A stretch of 64,000 nt of DNA, taken from positions 682,001 through 746,000 of the forward strand of contig NZ_ATUF01000002.1 of NCBI RefSeq assembly GCF_000420065.1, given 5' to 3'. The first letter of the stretch is position 1; the number at the start of each line of letters is the position of its first letter. Positions 61,857 to 64,000 of this stretch are shown in pieces. Origin of the DNA: Varibaculum cambriense DSM 15806. GTDB taxonomy: Bacteria; Actinomycetota; Actinomycetes; Actinomycetales; Actinomycetaceae. The position numbers were made by a program, and so were the translations under genes. The notes below the pieces were generated by a model. The model saw nothing but the letters and a program-made list of their open reading frames with translations. It was not told where the DNA came from and searched no databases.

Positions 61857-62374
61857 GAGCGATCCTGCCCTCGGCCGCTCTTGGCACGTCCTCCTGGAGC
61901 ATCTTTAGTCGCCAGCCGGTACCCAACACCGGCAAGCACCACCCCGATTACCAGAAGAATTATCGCTAATGTAGCGGCAGGATAAAACTGGCCGTTTAGT
62001 GCCCAAAAGCCACGATCTAGACCTGGAACCCCGCCACTAACCGCGGAGATTCCGAAAGCCGAAAAAGTGGTGAAAGCTCCTAAAAACCCGGTGGTGATCC
62101 CCAGTTTTACCGGAGTTCCCAAACGGTGCAGGCCAGTTCCTTTCCGATTAGCCCGGGTTTTGAAATATCCCAGCAGGAAAGCCCCCAACAAATTAGCGAC
62201 AATCACCCCAAAAGTTAATGCCGACCAGGTAAAATAACTTTCTGAAATCGGCAAAGTCAAAGTATCTAGCCCCCAGCGTGCCAAAGTTCCCGCCATGCCA
62301 CCTAGGAAAATAGCGACAGCATCAGCCCCTATCCGCCGGGCAGGATACTGAGCGGAATCATGGGATTTATTCAT
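61853..62374 (-). CDS. crcB: Fluoride channel subunit CrcB/Fluc (first gene of pair)
   Basis: A 173-residue relative of the following gene. TGFLGAFTTFSAF is the pore motif, and GGMAGTLARWGLD is the N-terminal one. It carries 15-20 extra residues at the N-terminus and a basic C-terminal tail (TKDAPGGRAKSGRGQDRS). Only 17 bases separate it from the peptidase gene, too little for a fluoride riboswitch. AAAGGGGA serves as ribosome site. Confidence 0.92.
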   Translation of the reverse strand: MNKSHDSAQYPARRIGADAVAIFLGGMAGTLARWGLDTLTLPISESYFTWSALTFGVIVANLLGAFLLGYFKTRANRKGTGLHRLGTPVKLGITTGFLGAFTTFSAFGISAVSGGVPGLDRGFWALNGQFYPAATLAIILLVIGVVLAGVGYRLATKDAPGGRAKSGRGQDRS

Positions 62375-62391
62375 CGCTTATCCCCTTTACC

Positions 62392-63957
62392 TTAATCGTC
62401 ACAGGTAACATCACTATCCGGTAAAACTCCCCCTACCAGGTAATTATCTACGGTTTCTTGCACACAATCCGAGCCTAAACCGTAAGCAGTATGGGAATAG
62501 GATTTCCAAGTCAGCAGCCGCGAGGCAGGGATTTGCCGGTGTACCGATTGTGCCATTTCATAGGGCGTGGCCGGGTCGTTGGTATTTCCCACTAGCAAAA
62601 TGGGTTGCGTCCCCACAATCTTCACTTTTTCCCGTTTCGCGGTAGCCTTCCAAGGCCAGGCCGCGAGCGCATACTCTCCATAGGCCATCGAAGATCCCAT
62701 CAAGGGGAAGTCCCGCACTAGTTTTTGTCCGCGCTGATCCCACTCTTTTTGAGTACCTTCCACCGGATAATCGGCACCGTTAATCGCAATAAACGCATCT
62801 AAAGCATTGTTCTCAAACCTGCCGTCAGCACCCCGCTGATTAAGCAGATCCGAGATTTTTAATAGGGGAGCGCCATCGCCTTTCAACGCCGCTTGCAGCC
62901 CCTCGAGCAGGGAAGGATACAGAGTTTCGTAATAGAGCATCCCCACCGCTGCCCCAAAGGCTAAAGCCCCATTTAGCGGGCGGGCAGAATCTTTAGTAGG
63001 AATCGGAGAGGCATCGGCGGCTTTAAAAAACCGTTGCAACCGTTTCATACCGGCTGCGGTAGTGTCCCAGGGGCAATCCTTACCCTCTCGGGCGCACCAG
63101 GCCGCAAAGTTAGTAAACGCCGCCTCGAAACCTTTGGCTTGCGCCAAAGATACTTCCCCATAGGAGTAAGCACCATCCAAAATCCCGTCTAATACCAGGC
63201 GTCCCACATTCTTCGGAAATAGTTGCGCATAGGTAACCCCCAGGAAAGACCCATAGGAATACCCCAGGTAAGAAAGTTTTTTATCCCCGAGGACGGCTCG
63301 CAAAATATCTAAATCTCGCGCGGCAGAAACGGTATCAAGATACCGCGCCAAGTCGGCGCTCTTTCCCTGACAGCGCTGGGCGAACTCTTTCATATCGGCT
63401 ATGGAACGTTCCCGTCCCGCGGCAGTGCCCAGATCCAGGCTTTCGGCAAGGGACTCATCTTTTTGCGCATCCGTGGTGCACTCTATGGGATGCGAGCGGG
63501 AGACTCCCCGCGGATCGAATCCCACCACATCAAAGGTGGAAAACACCTGCTCCGAAAACATATCTTCCGAGTTTTTTAGCAGGTCAACCCCAGATCCTCC
63601 CGGTCCGCCTGGGTTGATCAGCAGGCTCCCTAAGCGTTTTTCGCTCGCCCGGCTACGCGCCAACGCCAACTCAATATCTTCCTTCTGGGTGTCGCCATAA
63701 TCCAGAGGTACTTTCACCCGCGCGCATTGATAATCCTTCAAGTCGCTTTCCTCGCAGGGCGCCCAGGAAACTTTTTGCTGATAGTAGCTTTCCAGTCCAG
63801 CAGGAATGGCCGTAGCTTGCCCGGTTAAAGAATTAGTTTTGGAGGCAGCGGAAGGAGGCACTCGGGTATCAGCTTTCCCCCCGACGCTACAGGCTGATAG
63901 CGCCAAGCAACCGGCAAAAACCATTGCCAACAGTATTGACAGTTTGTGTTTAACCAT
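62392..63957 (-). CDS. Secreted TAP-like alpha/beta hydrolase (tripeptidyl aminopeptidase family) lipoprotein
   Basis: A 521-residue lipoprotein: signal peptide with lipobox LSAC (Cys23), then an alpha/beta hydrolase. Motifs are LLINPGGPGGSG (oxyanion region), the nucleophile elbow GYSYG (Ser234) and, in the C-terminal TAP domain, GNTNDPATPYE (Asp) and KSYSHTAYG (His). Such enzymes release short peptides from the N-terminus of substrates or act as esterases. It begins an apparent operon with the two crcB genes, though no functional link is evident. The remaining 43 bp of the window lie upstream and show no further gene. Confidence 0.9.
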   Translation of the reverse strand: MVKHKLSILLAMVFAGCLALSACSVGGKADTRVPPSAASKTNSLTGQATAIPAGLESYYQQKVSWAPCEESDLKDYQCARVKVPLDYGDTQKEDIELALARSRASEKRLGSLLINPGGPGGSGVDLLKNSEDMFSEQVFSTFDVVGFDPRGVSRSHPIECTTDAQKDESLAESLDLGTAAGRERSIADMKEFAQRCQGKSADLARYLDTVSAARDLDILRAVLGDKKLSYLGYSYGSFLGVTYAQLFPKNVGRLVLDGILDGAYSYGEVSLAQAKGFEAAFTNFAAWCAREGKDCPWDTTAAGMKRLQRFFKAADASPIPTKDSARPLNGALAFGAAVGMLYYETLYPSLLEGLQAALKGDGAPLLKISDLLNQRGADGRFENNALDAFIAINGADYPVEGTQKEWDQRGQKLVRDFPLMGSSMAYGEYALAAWPWKATAKREKVKIVGTQPILLVGNTNDPATPYEMAQSVHRQIPASRLLTWKSYSHTAYGLGSDCVQETVDNYLVGGVLPDSDVTCDD

Positions 63958-64000
63958 AAACTACTGCCTCAAATCCATCATCATTGCTTCCATAGTAAGC

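Noticed and set aside
62375-62391. Fluoride riboswitch expected before crcB
   Set aside because: Only 17 bases separate crcB from the upstream gene, and no riboswitch-like fold was seen before the peptidase gene within the window.

Overview
The window looks like a chromosomal segment of a facultatively anaerobic to anaerobic actinobacterium, most likely Actinomycetaceae. WhiB, CarD, a DUF3073 protein, an Actinobacterial Holin-X/DUF3618 pair and the whiB4-ponA2-phosphoesterase order all point to Actinobacteria. The LPXTG-type giant surface protein, the oxygen-sensitive pyruvate:ferredoxin oxidoreductase cluster and the dihydroxyacetone PTS fit a mucosal Actinomycetaceae member. Genus is a guess (for example Varibaculum or a relative). 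No origin, CRISPR array, intact insertion sequence or prophage is visible.

Layout. 1-2.5 kb: 5' end of clpC, a rhomboid protease, a cyclophilin and a small membrane-anchored coiled protein. 2.5-2.9 kb: a gene-free stretch rich in inverted repeats. 2.9-12.6 kb: one 3,240-residue sortase-anchored surface protein built from about 11 VaFE-type and 9 DUF5979-like domains. 13.1-16.5 kb: dtd, ygfZ-like and nitrobindin-like genes, then a membrane protein. 16.7-21.4 kb: four-gene 2-oxoacid (pyruvate):ferredoxin oxidoreductase operon whose last gene joins a GltD-like NAD(P)H flavoprotein to ferredoxin domains. 21.7-24.8 kb: a membrane protein, then an ESX-like small helical protein paired with a helical-domain/lipase protein. 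24.9-29.4 kb: a MacB/FtsE-type ABC ATPase with a 380-residue low-complexity tail and its permease. 29.4-34.3 kb: small actinobacterial housekeeping genes, a DHA2 efflux pump, a RidA protein with a tiny DUF4177-like gene before it, and WhiB. 34.4-40.7 kb: class A PBP, metallophosphoesterase, carD, ispD, UMF1-type MFS. 40.8-44.9 kb: dhaK-dhaL-dhaM, with dhaM carrying a complete PTS enzyme I. 45-50.2 kb: DUF6541 membrane protein, tRNA-Thr(CGT), copper-type P-ATPase, PPOX-fold protein. 50.4-52.4 kb: BCCT transporter.

52.6-61.3 kb is the most accessory-looking region. A LacI regulator faces a five-gene operon of ribose-type sugar ABC transporter genes, a GH35-like beta-galactosidase and an unrecognised protein. 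The operon promoter carries a perfect 14-bp LacI-type operator between and over its -35 and -10 boxes. A headless glycosidase remnant sits between this operon and tRNA-Pro(CGG), suggesting past gene gain and loss at that tRNA. 61.4-64 kb: paired CrcB/Fluc fluoride channels and a TAP-like secreted peptidase.

Working picture: a fermentative, host-associated cell with a long stalk-like adhesin, anaerobic pyruvate oxidation tied to NAD(P)H, PEP-driven dihydroxyacetone phosphorylation, and LacI-controlled galactoside uptake and hydrolysis. Functions are read from motifs and gene order only; no database search was run.
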